DNA of 64,000 nucleotides, taken from NCBI RefSeq assembly GCF_031755915.1, contig NC_083380.1, forward strand, positions 10,354,001-10,418,000. The letters run 5' to 3'. Made by a program: the position numbers and the translations under genes. Under the pieces are notes generated by a model, which did not search any database, was not told where the DNA came from, and worked only from the letters and a program-made list of their open reading frames with translations. This stretch comes from Ziziphus jujuba (lineage: Eukaryota; Streptophyta; Magnoliopsida; Rosales; Rhamnaceae). This document shows positions 10,557-23,307 of this stretch, piece after piece; within the stretch, counting starts at the first letter, position 1; each line of letters starts with the position of its first letter.

Positions 10557-12210
10557 TAAGGAAGCTACATCGACAATACCAGTTTATTCTATGTCCACAT
10601 TTCAACTTCCATTGAAGCTCTATAAAGAAATGGATTTTGTCTTAAGAAGTTTTTGTTGGAAGTCTAATAGCTCCAACAAAGGTTGGAACTTAATTAATTG
10701 CTTAGGATAAAATTTGTCGACCAAAATATTGTGGAGGATTGGGAATAAGAAGAATTGTTGATTTCAATCTTGCTCTTTTAGTAAAGTTAGGATGGATAAT
10801 AGTTGCCGGTGAAGATAGAATATAGGTAAAAATTCTAAAGGCTAAATATTGTTGTTTGGACAGTTTCTTACATTGTAAAATTAGCAAGAATTGTTCATCC
10901 ATTTGGAAAGGAATTATGGCTACAAGAGACATCATTAAACAAAGTACTTGCTTTATGGTTGGATATAGATATACTGTAGATGTTTGGAAAGATCCTTGGG
11001 TTCCAGAATTGACAAGTTTTAGACCTTCTCGATGTTTTAAGGGCATGAATGATACTTCTTTGATGGTTGACAGTCTAAGGAGCCAAGTTGGTCTTTCATG
11101 GAATGTTGATTTACTAATTGGAATTTTTGATGAAAAAAGTGCAAAAGCTATCTTGGATATTCACTGGGCAAGATCATATCTTGAAGATAAACTTTTTGGC
11201 TTGCTTCTAAAAAAGAGGAATTCTTAATTAAATCTGCTTACTTGGATGTAAGTGCTAGCAAGTTTAATTTGGACCATTCTCAAGTAAGGAAGTCACTGTG
11301 GAAGGCTGATATCTATGAGAGGCTAAAAGTATCTTTATGGAAAATTGCTAAAGGGAGTTTGTCCACTAAAGCTTCATTAAAAAGGTACATTGCTAATCTA
11401 AATGATGATTGTCTCTTTTGTTTTCAAAATGTTGAAACTATAGAGCACTTATTTATTAGATGTGATTATGTGAAAATGTTATGATTTGGGAGTAAATGGT
11501 GTCTCAAGTTAGATCAGTTGGAGTTTAACTCATTTATAGATTTTCATAATTTCATTCTTAAACCATCATATAATTCTCTTGAAATAGAGAAGAAGAAAGA
11601 GTTCACTCTTTTTGGCACTCTAATTGTAGAGTTTATTTGGAGAAAGAGAAATCAATTAGTTTTCAAGAATGATACTCTTGATCCAACTCATGATATTAGA
11701 TACTCTTGATCCAACTTATAATATCAATACTCTAAATTCCAGAGTGAAGGAGTCTTTTTTCTGCAGCATGTTTAGTTAAAAGTGTGGCTCCTAAGGCTCA
11801 AGTTTTATGTAAGGTGAATTGGAGTCCATCTCAACATGATTTCATTAAATTAGACTTTGATACTTCTATTAAAAGAGATGTGTCTGCTATTGGAGTGGTG
11901 GCCAAAAACCACTAGGGAAATACTCTAAAAATGTAGTCTAAGAAAATTTCAAGCTTAAATATTGATCTTGCTGAATATATGCTCTGCTTTATAGTGGGCT
12001 ATTGATCTTGCAGTTTCTCAAGGTTGGAAGAAGGTGGTTTTTCAAGGTGTAATTAATGCAATCTTATCAGCTAAAAGTCATCCTCACTGGGAATGCATTT
12101 CAACACCATATGACATCTTCAAAAAGCTTTCTAATTTTAGTTGTTATAATATACAATGGAAGTTAAAAAATTGTAATTCAATTGCTCATTTTTTGTGCTC
12201 TTTTGTTTAT
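10557..12210 (+). pseudogene. LINE ORF2 C-terminal remnant (RT end, zf-RVT, RNase H)
   Basis: Segments in all three frames read as the end of a plant non-LTR retrotransposon ORF2. RT-tail material includes RPKYCGGLGIRRI near 10720. A YTVDVWKDPWVPEL block follows near 10970. The zf-RVT zinc-binding region lies at about 11240-11480 (SLWKIAKGSLSTKASLKRY, then CLFCFQNVETIEHLFIRCDY). An RNase H-like tail begins near 11810 (VNWSPSQHDFIKLDFD). Multiple stops and frameshifts show an old copy. It lies between two unrelated Copia fragments. Confidence 0.75.
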
Positions 12211-12652
12211 TCTTATATAGGAATATTGATAGTAGGAAATCTACTTCAGGTTACATTTACATTTTTACTAGAGGAGCTGTGTCATGGCAGTCAAGATTGC
12301 AAAAGTGTGTAGCTTCATCCTTGACAAAAGCAGAGTATATTGCCACAGCGGAAGCCAGTAAAGAGATGTTATGGTTAAAGCGTTGCTCCATGAACTGGGC
12401 ATAAAGCAGAGCGACTACAAGATACATAGTGACAACTAGAGTGCTATGGATTTGAGCAAGAATTCAATGTATCATTCTCAGACAAAGCATATTGATATCC
12501 GCTATCACTGGATACACGATGTAACTGAGCATAAATTATTCAGGTTGGTGAAGATTCATACAAAAGAGAATCCAGCAAATATGTTTACAAAGGTTGTCAC
12601 ACCAGAGAAGTTGAAGCTGTGTAGAGATATAGCTTATTTAGATGGTGGGTGA
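12211..12652 (+). pseudogene. Second Ty1/Copia fragment (RNase H domain)
   Basis: It starts abruptly at NIDSRKSTSGY (about 12218) and continues GAVSWQSRLQKCVASS, LTKAEYIATAEASKEMLWLK, the NSMYHSQTKHIDIRYHWI block and ENPANMFTKVVTPEKLKL. It differs in sequence from the Copia tail at 9630-10323, so it is another family. A frameshift near 12400 and an isolated stop near 12437 break it. The left boundary is the junction with the LINE remnant. Confidence 0.8.
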
Positions 12653-12674
12653 CCATCAAATTTTTGAAATACGG

Positions 12675-12905
12675 CTAGAGGGGAAGAATTGTAGGATCCA
12701 GCCTATTATCTCCTAATGCCCAAGCCCATTAGGGTTTCAACTCTAAAAACCCTAGAGAAAGCATTATAAATAGATGCTTAATTTCTCATTCTTGTATCAT
12801 ACAACACACAATCTAAACAATACAGGTTTTTTGAGAGAGACTATGAGAAATTTTTTTGTGTATAAATTTTATAGTTAAAATACATATTTTTCTTCTCAAT
12901 TTTCA
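12675..12905 (+). mobile_element. Copia 3' LTR start with polypurine tract
   Basis: After the pol end, GCTAGAGGGGAAGAA resembles a polypurine tract, and TGTAGGATCC (12690) starts an LTR-like stretch with a TATAAATAG promoter motif near 12766. The 3' end of the LTR is not clear; 12905 is an estimate. Confidence 0.45.
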
Positions 12906-13816
12906 TGTTTTTGTCTCTTTTTATTTTTTTGTATTAGTTTTGTATGTTTTTTGTGATCAAAAGATCACAAACACTTATTGTAATCTTTTTAATATAAGTG
13001 TTTGCTTTTATTAAAAAGAAAAAAAAAGAAAAAAGAAAAAAGAAAGATCGCTACTTCTTCTACAGCAAAAGTTCAATCACATTCACAGCTAGAATCTATA
13101 AATCTTAATCATTTAAAAAAATAAAGAAATTATATATATATATATATATATATAAATTAAAATTAAAATCAAATAATCCCTCCCCCTGTTACCAATTCCT
13201 GTTGTTGGTGAGCGAAGCAGACAATTTTGACTTAAATTCACAATCGACCACAGTTAACAAAACTGACATTTGATACTGTCCACCATTACGGCCACTTCTA
13301 TAATGACACCAAAGGACACACATGCCTCTCAAATTGGGTAATCTGTTCTATTTTCAAGGATTGTTGTGCTTCATCATCATCACTGAGAAAAAGATAAATA
13401 CTTTTCCATCAGCTTTTCACTTCTCTATGAATATCTTAGGACATATAAGAATTTTTGAAATGGACGGTTTGTTAAACATGATTAATTATCAAAACCACCC
13501 TTGCATTAAAACCAAGCATAGAAAGATTAAATAAACAAATAATATTACAATAATTTGTTGACAACATTAAGGAAAGTTTTACGAGGTTGGTCCGGATCTT
13601 CTGTCCTTTATTTTTGTTCCATTTCTATCCACCGTTAATATGCTACTACCTTATTTAAAAACATTAGTAAAGGAAATTTGAAAATCAAAAAATGTAAAAA
13701 AAATAGTCACTACTTTTGAAAATGAAATGGCGCTTTATCATCATTTGTCAATATTAAAAAAATAAAAAAATCAGAAGAGGACAAAAGGTCATCATCCCTA
13801 CTCAACAAGACCTTTT
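12906..13816. other. Intergenic, simple repeats and CYP71 flank homology
   Basis: It holds an A-rich run near 13015-13050 and (TA)n at about 13132-13154. Parts near 13320-13385 resemble 14655-14700, and 13590-13700 resembles 1290-1365: non-coding flanks of duplicated CYP71 copies. Confidence 0.5.
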
Positions 13817-14142
13817 ATCAAAGCCTTGGAGTCGGAACAACAAGAAAAGGAATTTTTTTTTTTTTTTCCATTTTTGGATGATAGCGCCAGTGCACTCTAT
13901 TATATCCAAATCCTGAGCTTTTACTCTATCAAGATGTTAAACTACACTGCTGGGCTAGTTTTTGAAGGGATCTGTGAGGGTATAAGCCTAGTTGGTGAAG
14001 GTTTTCAAGTACGGGGAAGGTTGGTGGTGACTGGTAAAGGGGGTGAGTTTTTGTGGGTTATTGGGGTGAAGAAGTTCCATTTGATGAGGAAGATTATGTA
14101 GAAGAGAAAAAGAATTGGAGAGACAATCCAAGGATCCAACAT
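13817..14142 (-). pseudogene. CYP71A-like pseudogene with only its two ends left
   Basis: On the minus strand from ATG 14142 the N-terminal part reads MLDPWIVSPILFLF, then the anchor and hinge as in the gene at 15369-17756; a frameshift follows in the PILGN region. Near 13930-13950 the sequence jumps to the last part of exon 2: 13817-13925 matches the 3' end of the intact gene (about 15370-15470), interrupted by a T run. Everything between, including the I-helix, ExxR and haem loop, is gone. Confidence 0.8.
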
Positions 14143-14539
14143 GGTTTTGTTTTGTTGCTAAAAGCTTTTTAAAAGTGCTTCAGGCCTTCTAGAAGAGCTT
14201 CTAACCAAAGCCTCTAAAGAGCTACGCCAAGCAGGCCAAAATCTTGTTGTTCCTTCTTATATGGCTTTCCTATAAGCATGGAATATGCTTATTTTATACA
14301 ATTCCCCTTTGCATATTTATGACCAATAAGTTTGTTCTTTTGTCAATATAACTCACGGCGTAGTGACCAAGTTTGAATTTTCTATCATATGATAAATAAA
14401 AAAGGGGGGGGGGGGGGGGGAGGGGAGGGGGGCGCGCCCCAAAAAAACCCTCAATATGACATTGATCATGCCGCAAAAGTATGAAAACAAGTAATAATAA
14501 AAAACAAAATCGTATATCACTAGTGTGAAAACATCAAGT
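14143..14539. other. Intergenic with long G tract
   Basis: Bases 14404-14432 are almost pure G (G18, A, G4, A, G6), followed directly by the palindrome GGCGCGCC (about 14431-14438) and A7. No gene is seen. Confidence 0.7.
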
Positions 14540-14660
14540 AAGCAGGCTCAAATTCACTGGCAATGACAGCGAATAAGGCTGTCGTTTGATATATCCTCCT
14601 CCGACAAGGTTAATTATTCTTCTTCTCCAATGGCTCGAAAGCATGCAGATGCCTCTCATA
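14540..14660 (-). pseudogene. CYP71A exon 1 scrap
   Basis: About 100 bp match, on the minus strand, the exon 1 region of the 250-1164 gene that encodes NLSEM and the upstream IREEE block (plus-strand 640-730): CAAATTCACTGGCAATGAC and CTCCAATGGCTCGAAAGC are shared. It is too short and broken to be functional. Confidence 0.6.
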
Positions 14661-15026
14661 TTGGGTAATTCACCATGTTTTCATGGATTAGTGTGCTTCA
14701 ACTTCGATTGATAACAGACAAAATATATATATATATATATATTAAATCTTGTCTAGGAAGTACTTTTCAATTTAAAATTTTTTTTAGCATATCAATTATC
14801 TTAGAAAAAAATATAAATGAAATGAAAATCTATTTTCTAAATATATATAAAAATTCAGAAAAAAAATCAAAAAAAATAGACTTATAAAGTATTAAAAAAA
14901 TATAAATATAGTTTGATTTATATTATTTTTTTGTTTAACGTAATTAATTATTGAACACCACCCTTGCAATAAAAACAAATATATACACACACGATAATTT
15001 TCTATTTTTATGACAAACCATGTTCG
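14661..15026. other. Intergenic, AT-rich
   Basis: It has (TA)n at about 14724-14742 and resembles 13330 onward at its left end. No gene is seen. Confidence 0.5.
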
Positions 15027-15414
15027 CATTTTAATAAACTAGGAACATCAGCATCATAAATGGATTGCTATATATATATAGGTACGGAAAGCTTAAACCA
15101 ACAGAGGATTACCTAGACAAACATTAAGGAAAAGTTTCACAATAACAAGTAACAAAGGCTGTTTCCAATATCAAAATCTTGGCGTTGGAGCAGCAAGAAG
15201 GGGAACTTCTCTATGGATGGTGTTGGCATTTTAATAAACTAGGGACATCAGCATCAGAAATGGACTGCTATATATATAGGTATAGAAAGCTTAGACCAAC
15301 GGAGGATTACCTAGACAAACATTAAGGAAAAGCTTCACAATAACAAGTAACAAAGGCTTTTTCCAATTTCAAAATCTTGGAGTTGGAACAGCAAGAAGGG
15401 GAACTTCTCTATGG
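15027..15414. repeat. 200-bp tandem duplication covering the CYP71 3' end
   Basis: Copy 1 is 15027-15226 and copy 2 starts at 15227, an exact 200-bp offset. Each copy runs from CATTTTAATAAACTAGG through 3' flank sequence into the last codons of the CYP71 coding region (shared AGCAAGAAGGGGAACTTC). Copy 2 provides the real 3' end and stop of the gene at 15369; copy 1 is an extra downstream tail. Confidence 0.9.
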
Positions 15415-17756
15415 ATGTTGGCACCAATGCACTCTGTCATATCCAAATCCTGAGCTTTAACTCCATGAGGCAATTCCCAATTGAATTTGTGTACAAGATT
15501 TGCCAAAGCAACCTCATCTATGGCCATGGCAAACAAAGTTCCAGGACAACCTCTTCTTCCAGCTCCAAATGGTATGAATTGGAAATCTTGGCCTTTGAAA
15601 TCTATTGAAGAATCCAAGAACCTCTCTGGTTTAAACTCCTCTGCTTCTTCCCACAGCTTCGGGTCTCTTCCGAGTGTCCAGGCATTGGTTATAATCATTG
15701 TCCCTGCTGCTATGTCATAGCCATTTATATTGATATCTTGAAATGATTTGCGAGGAACTAGCATTGGTATTGGAGGATATAAACGAAGAGTCTCTTTGAT
15801 AACCGCTTTCAAGTAATGCATTTTTTCAATATTGTTTTCGTTTATGTCTGGTTTTCCATTGTTGATTTCCATCACCTCGTTTTGCAGTTTCTTTAGAACT
15901 CTTGGATGCCTTAAGAGCTCAGACATTGCCCATTCTAAGACTGTGTAAGTAGTATCAGTTCCACCAACAAACATATTCTGTGTGACAGACCAAGATGACA
16001 CACAAACCAATTATCAAACAAAATGTAAAATCATATATAGTTAGAGAAATTGCAAAACGTTTTACTGATTTGAAATACCCATAAAGAAGTTCTAGACTTT
16101 TAGTCATCCAAATCATGCAGGATCCAAAAAAAATATCATTTATAATCATTAAGTACGATTATTTAGACAGAAATTATATGTCAAATGATAATTTAAATTA
16201 TTATTATTAAAAAAAATAATTATCATCCGTAATAATAAATGGTAAGATTTAAAATAAAAATATATTAAATATTATCATTTTCACAGAAATTATACGTCAA
16301 ATGATAATTTAAATTATTATTATTAAAATAAAATAATTATCATCCGTAATAATAAATGATAAAATTCAAAACAAAAATATATGAATTAAGTACCAGTTTA
16401 AATTTAATTTTTGGTTATTGGGGTATTCATTTTATCATGTGGATCTAGTGGAACTTTGGTGGGGTCCAAGTGAAATAAACTGTTAATAATAGAGAAGGGG
16501 TCAGCTATGGTGGGCAACTTTGTTAGGGACCACTCATTTCATTACATCGAATTTATGGTTATACGTCACCCCATCAAGGCAAAATCTAGAATATTTGTTT
16601 TGTTTGAAACGTACTTAATTTTTGTCAGATCATTAATGGTAAAAAAATAATATATATATATATATTTATAATACATATTTGTTATCTCTCTTTTAAGTGT
16701 GATGATGATGATTAATAATTATTAATATATAGTTTGACTTGATTTTTTAATGGAAAGATCCATTCCCCCCATACCATATATGCTTAATTAACTATATATT
16801 AATATATTAATACAAAATAGAAATTTTGGAACAGAGAGACTTACCAAGATAACAGCTTTGATACTTTCTCTATCAATGGAAAAACCAGGCATTTTATCAT
16901 CCCTCTGAATTTGGAGCAGGACATCCACCAAATCCATTCTATCTTCATTCAATTCAAACCCTTTTGTGTCAAATTTATTCTCATGCTCTTCAACTACACC
17001 ATCAAGAAATTTATCAAATTCTTGAGCAACTTTGTCAACTTCTTTGTCAAGTCCATTGACTCTGTGAATCCAAGCAAGCCAAGGAATACAATCTCCAATA
17101 TAGAAACCACCCAGTAGCTTCATCAACTCGCTTATCAACTCCTTGAATCTCTTGCCATTTTCATCTCTACTATATTTTTTCCCTAAAGCGACTCTGCAAA
17201 TCACGTCGTTGGTGAGGAAAGCAAGCATATCACTCAGATTCACCGGCAACGACTGTGAATAGCACTGTCGTTTGATATTCTCAACAAGCAAGCCAACTTC
17301 TTCTTCTCTAACGGCTCTAAAAGATTGAACCCTTTTGTTGCTCAAAAGGTGGAGTGAACATATGCTTCTCAGCTGCCTCCAATACTCACCATAAGGTGCT
17401 GTGGTTATGTCTTTTCCATGGTAGAGAAGTCTACGGGCTACTGAGAATTCGGGCCTGTATGAGAGGATTAGATCATGGGTTTTCATGACCTCGCGAGCAG
17501 CGTCCGATGATGAGACTATGAGTACTGGTCTGCTTCCAAAGTGAAGCTGCATGAGAGGACCGTACTGATGAGATAGCTTTTGGAGGGATCTGTGAGGGTA
17601 TAAGCCAATTTGGTGAAGGTTTCCAAGTATCGGGAAGGTTGGTGGTGATGGAGGCGAGTTTTTATGGGTTTTTGGATTGAAGAAATTCCATTTGATGAGG
17701 AAGATTGTGAAGAAGAGGAAAAGAATTGAAGAGAGAATCCATAGATTCTCCAGCAT
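15369..17756 (-). CDS. CYP71A-like cytochrome P450, complete two-exon gene
   Basis: Predicted ER-bound haem monooxygenase of 506 aa; family members hydroxylate terpenoid, phenolic or amino-acid-derived substrates, but the substrate here is unknown. Exon 1 is 16845-17756 (304 codons), the intron is 15978-16844 (GTAAGT...CACAG) and exon 2 is 15369-15977. The start at 17756 (MLENLWILSS) is preferred over an in-frame ATG 12 codons upstream because it matches the sister gene. Visible features: anchor 1-22, PPSPP hinge 35-39, C-helix WRQLR 126-130, I-helix GGTDTT 309-314, KETLR (ExxR) 365-369, PERF 421-424 and haem loop PFGAGRRGCPG with Cys448. Length is normal for CYP71 and no lesion is seen. A (TA)n tract just upstream (about 17797-17823) sits where a TATA region is expected. 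Confidence 0.93.
16165..16380. repeat. Tandem palindromic repeat within the CYP71 intron
   Basis: A unit of about 110 bp occurs twice. Each contains ATGATAATTTAAATTATTAT and then AATAATTATCAT, so each copy can fold into an AT-rich hairpin. It could be a small MITE-like insertion that duplicated, or simple local duplication. Confidence 0.7.
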
Positions 17757-20700
17757 GGTTCTTGTTTTTGCTGCCAAATGTTTAGTGAACAAATTTTATA
17801 TATGTATATATATATATATATATACACCTCATTTTTACTTTCTACGTAGTTTTTTTATTCTAGATTTTATTACTGATGATAGAAGATAAAAGTGGAAAAT
17901 AAATTTGAAAATGATGCTTGGTAAAATAAAATCATATTATATATATATATTTATATATATGTCTTTTCATACAACTGTATTTAAGGTACTCCATTGTGGA
18001 GTTTTAGATGATTATAAATATACGTTTTCTATAATGTTTGCTTTGGAATATTAGTGCTTTAATCACTGTTGGAAATAGGAGATGCATTATTTTTAGAGAA
18101 ACAATTTCCAAAGGAATCTTTATAATAAGACAAACAAGAGACTATTGCAATTTCTTTTGCTATGGATATTTATGTAATCCTTTGATTTTCCAATGAAGTC
18201 TTCTATTTCAATAAAAAACCAAAAAGATGAACTTCGATAGAGCCCAAAAAAAATAAAATGAGAGCTATCAAAGCTACCTTCTTTTATTTATTTATTGCTA
18301 ATTAAGACGGTCCAAAGTTCATATAAAATTTCTATATATTTTTATCTTTCCATCACTCCAAATTTAATGTTGAAAAAAAATAAATAAATAAGAACATTAA
18401 TGTTGTCAACAAATTAAATGGCTTGGCTTTTTATCACCATTTATCCTTAGCGAAAGCATTAGCCAACAGTCAAGTAAGTTTTCAGCCAAAGAAGTTATTA
18501 GCCATGCAAGTTTTCAGCTCACTAGCCAACCCATTAACCTAGCTACTACTTCTATTAGCCATCCTATTCAATACAAAGTAAATGGATACTTATTTTTTTT
18601 ATAGTCCAAACACATTTAAATTTGCATATTGGGTAATTATTCTTTTTTTTATTATTTTTTTATCGTTTTTAACCGAGATTCAGACTTCCATTATTGCTAA
18701 AGAAAAGAAAGTTACATGGTAGGTGTTATATATCATTCTTGGTAAAATGAAAATAAAAAGAAGGAAACTTTGACATGGTCCTGAAGGGTGTCGCAATGGA
18801 TTATTTACGGGACTATTTGACTATCGTAAATGACATAGACAACTAATAATATAAAACCATTTTATATATGTAACCAAACGCCCTCATTATCAAACATATG
18901 TATATATATCTATGCAAGTGTATGGTATTAAATGCATGCATGCTGGGTTACATGTAATTGACTATGCAATTACATGTAAAACGTAGTAGTTTGCATATAA
19001 TACATTTTTGGTTTGGTACAGATTTTGATATTATGTATAATGTTATATCATTTTCTCTCCACTGATCTTACTTTTATTGCCTCACATATTTCAGGCTCAT
19101 GGTGGACAGCAACTATTTACAACTATTACATTTGCATAATCTACGCAATCTAATAAATATAAATGGTTGTTAATATACAACTTCTCCATAATAGCATTTT
19201 TGATATATATATCTATTCAAATGTGAATTAGAAAAAGTTTCAAATAGTAAATGTCGATGGCGGATCTTTAATTAGATCTGTGTATGTAATAGAGGGAGCA
19301 AAGGCCTAACCTTGAAATGGATGGGTTGGAACATAAATAATTAGAAGCTTGACCATTGGTTTAGCACTAAGGCACCCATTTATTATTTACGAATCATATT
19401 ATATTCCTTTTTACTTACTATTGACCAAATTATGCATCTTACCACAAAACGTGGAGTTCTACGGCATTTGGGAGAACAAGTTGCCAATATTCTATCATCA
19501 TTTTGTAGTTTGAACATATTATTGTATTCCCACCAATTATAACAAATAAATATGGCAATAGAATGCAAATTTTACCCCGGCCAAGGTTGGATTGTAATTT
19601 GTGTCGGTCCAACTCCAATTGTACTGGAAGAAAGATATTTTAGTTATTTTTCTCTAAATGGATCTGAAATAAAAGCTTCTATGAATTGAAGTCATTGATA
19701 TTTTCCCTTTTTTTTTTCCCGTGTTTAACAAATTATCAATTACTATGATCTAGTAAAAAAGGGTTTTTTTTCTTTTTCTTTTCACAATATTTTGGATGAA
19801 AAATTCAATTTAAATCATTTTCCAAAGAAAAATAGCTTTAAGGACTATTAAATTTCTTATTTTGAATATCCCATTTTTAATATAAAAAAAAAAAAGAGAT
19901 GCTCTTTTTACCGGATTCATTTTTACTCTTTACATAGTTTTTTTATTCAAAGTTTCCAAAATATTAGTTTTTTATATGAAGTTTCCAAAATATCCCTATA
20001 AATTTAAAAAAATATATATATATATATATATTGACAAATCGCTAAATATTGTTTGAATGTTTGATGAAATCGATATAAACAACAATGAAATATTCATTGC
20101 ATATCAGCTAAACAATTTCGACATTAGAAATGAACTTTCTTTCATAATTAAAAATAAAAGGGCTTAATAAACTAAAATGTTATAGGTTTACCCATTAACT
20201 TTATTTATTAATTAGTTTTAAATTAAATTATACTTGATAGGGTGGTTTAATTATATGTTACCGGATAACCATTATTTGCCCTCTTAGCATCTTCCAATAG
20301 TCTTCCAACAAAAAATTTCCTGAAAATTGAGGAAGACACAAAATGAATAATATGTTATGCACGTTTACACCATGTTTGGATTCATAGAATAGGAAAAAAT
20401 AGAAAAAAAAATAAAATATTTTGTGTAGCTAGTTAAAATGAGAATGAAAGAGAAGGGGGAGGAAATAGAAAGAATTGTTTTTTTTTTTTTAATTAGTTTT
20501 GTTTTATTCTTAAAGTTGATAGGAAATGCAAGGAAAAAAAATCAAAATTACCTTTATTATTATTATATAAAAATATTTATTATTTTTCATATATATATTT
20601 TTTCATTTCCATTTACTAACTATTCAAACAACAATTATTATTTTTCATTTTGGTCAAACAAATTAATGTAAGATTTGAAAAAAAGGATATTTTAGAAACT

Positions 20701-21713
20701 TTTGCAAAATAACCTTTGCACATAGAATGAGGGCCGTGAGTTTAGAAGTCCCAAAAAAACTTCAAACTAAAAAATCAAAAACTTATCCTCTCAGATGATT
20801 TAAGCACTGATCCATCGCAGGCCGAAATAACAGAGGGGATACAGTGATGAGATTGGGTCACACCCATCGTTGCCGATAATCATGAGGTTGGTGTGGACAA
20901 TACTGAATAGACCATTTTCCACCCCTTTATTTTATTGCCTATTAAATTAGACAATTATTATTATTATTATTATTTTTGCTACTTTAATTTATATTCAAAT
21001 GCAGACAGCCATAGATAATATAACTAAGACAAAAAAAAATCTGAGATTGAATGTAAGATTCAATATGTTTGTTTCATTATTGCATAGATATATTATAATA
21101 TGGTTTGTTTTATTAACCATATAAAATAATAACCTTAAAACAATGGAAAGTCAAAATTTATTTTCTTAAAGCAAAATATTATTGAATTTGTTAGGAAAAA
21201 TTTTGAATTATATTAATGAAAATAGATAAGAGTATATTTATACTCCATTGCTTTTTTTTTTTTTTGGGTGAATAAGTATACTCTTTTATTTTATTTTTTT
21301 ATTTTTAAGGAACGAAAAAAAAAAGAAGGAGAAATAAAACAAAAAACAAGAAAGAAACCGGTTCGTTCGTATTTTTTATTTTTAATTTTTAAAATGTTAT
21401 TTTAAAAATAAAAAAGAAAAAACTATTTTTATTTATTTTATAAAAATAAAATATATTTGATCAGTCATATTTGAAAATAATTTTTAAACTAAAAAATAAA
21501 AAATATTATTTAATTTTGAAAATTAATGGTGAAACAAATTTATTTTCATTTTTAAAATATTTTTTTTATTTTATAAAATAAAAAACTATTTAAAAATCAA
21601 TTAATCAAAGGGCCATCCAACTTTTTCAAATGTTAACCTTCTAGCACGTATGTAAACGTTGGGGAGACGAAAGCTATGCCTTAAATTCCCATTTGTACTT
21701 GTCTTTCGTTTCT

Positions 21714-21747
<34 letters not shown>

Positions 21748-23307
21748 GGGTAATTTTGTACTTTTATTAAAAAAGGAAACAAATTTTTCTTTCCCTTCAA
21801 AACAGTAATAGAAATTTTAGTGAGTAGAAGAAAAAATAGTATTTATTTATTCTTTAAAAATATGTTGTCATCTTTGAACGCTTTTTTAAATGGCACACAC
21901 GTTTTCTAAATACAACTTCATTGGAAAAATAAATAATTAAAGTTATAGGAAATGACTGAATTACCAATAAAATAAAAAAAATGTTACAAAATGAGAGAGA
22001 AGCGAAACAGACCGTAACACGCGTCGCTACCAGAATGGCCATGTTGTTCAACCAATGCCGTCCCGTGGACTTTTCTTCATTCGATTCCTTTGGCTGATCT
22101 CTACGTATGCTTCCCACAACCTCACCTCTAGCGCGTGTCTTCACCCTGCCAATCCTATGTAGCAAACCTTAGACACCCATCCTGTTCCTTTCCATAAATT
22201 TTTATTTTCCAAACCCAAATACACACACTAATCCGGATCAAAATGTAAGCCGGCATATATTTATATATATATATATATATTTGCTGGATCAAGATGATTT
22301 GTTAATAATTTTATTTGTTGAAATATTAATATGAATTAAATGAATTGTTAAGCAAAAAATATTAACTCAATCCAACCTAATAAATTAAAATGAACAAATG
22401 CCAAATAATAAATCTATGAGAAAATAAATGCCATATAACATCATTGTTTTTTATATTGCTTTCTAGTATAAAATACTCAATTAATATTTGGTTTGGACAT
22501 ACAAATTTGAAGAAAAACAAATATTTTAACCATTATTTCAACGTAACGTGAACAATTATATATTCTTCTGTTGGGTGATCCTACTATTACTTTTATTACT
22601 TATTTTTTTAGGAAATTAACCATGAAGACTATTTATGTTTGAAAATTTAAGCATTAATTGGATATTTGATATCAATGGTTGATTAGTTATAGACATTATG
22701 ATATAAACATAATTGTAGTTCAATTAGTATTTGAAAAAAAAATTATGTTATTTAAGATGTCCAAACAAAGATTAAAAAAAAAAAAAAAGCAATATGGATA
22801 AAATAGTCAAATTATTGATAAGAAAGAACTAAACAAAGGATAATTGAAATTTATTGGAAAAACTAAAACGAGTGCAAATTTATTTTAGCAAATACCTCAA
22901 AAAATTTTGTACACCACTTTAAAAAAAATTTCTGTATTACTTATTATTATTTTTATTATTTTTCTTAAATCGTGTTCACTGATATATAAGATCGAACAGA
23001 AGGAACTTCCAGATAAAAAAATTAATTACCCATTTTAATCATCAGAGCCAATCAAAATCTCACACGTTTCGCGCCACAAAAAGCTTAGTATACATACGGA
23101 AGTAGGAAATAGAAGAACGCGTATCCGATGAGCTCGTGAAAGTGACATAATAAAAAGCGTCAAAAGAAAGCTAACTCAACCATGGTTAAAAAAAAAGAAA
23201 AAACACCTAACTCTAGTTAAAACACAACCCCACATCGGCTGAGCTTTTATGGTACTAATAGCTTAGACAAACACGGATTGATAAAAAACGCACGGCTTAT
23301 GACGAGA
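17757..23307. other. 5.5-kb intergenic region without recognised genes
   Basis: It is very AT-rich, with (TA)n tracts near 17797, 17940, 20013 and 22259 and poly-T/A runs near 21250, 21718-21744 and 22770. A slightly GC-richer patch at 21990-22180 has short open frames but no recognised domain. The region separates the minus-strand CYP71 group from the kinase gene. No transposon ends or RNA genes were recognised. Confidence 0.55.

Noticed and set aside
10856..11709. Possible host gene from three successive open frames
   Set aside because: Content is LINE zf-RVT and RT-tail material with frameshifts.
21854..22165. 103-codon open frame on the minus strand
   Set aside because: No recognised domain, and composition changes halfway; not supported as a gene.
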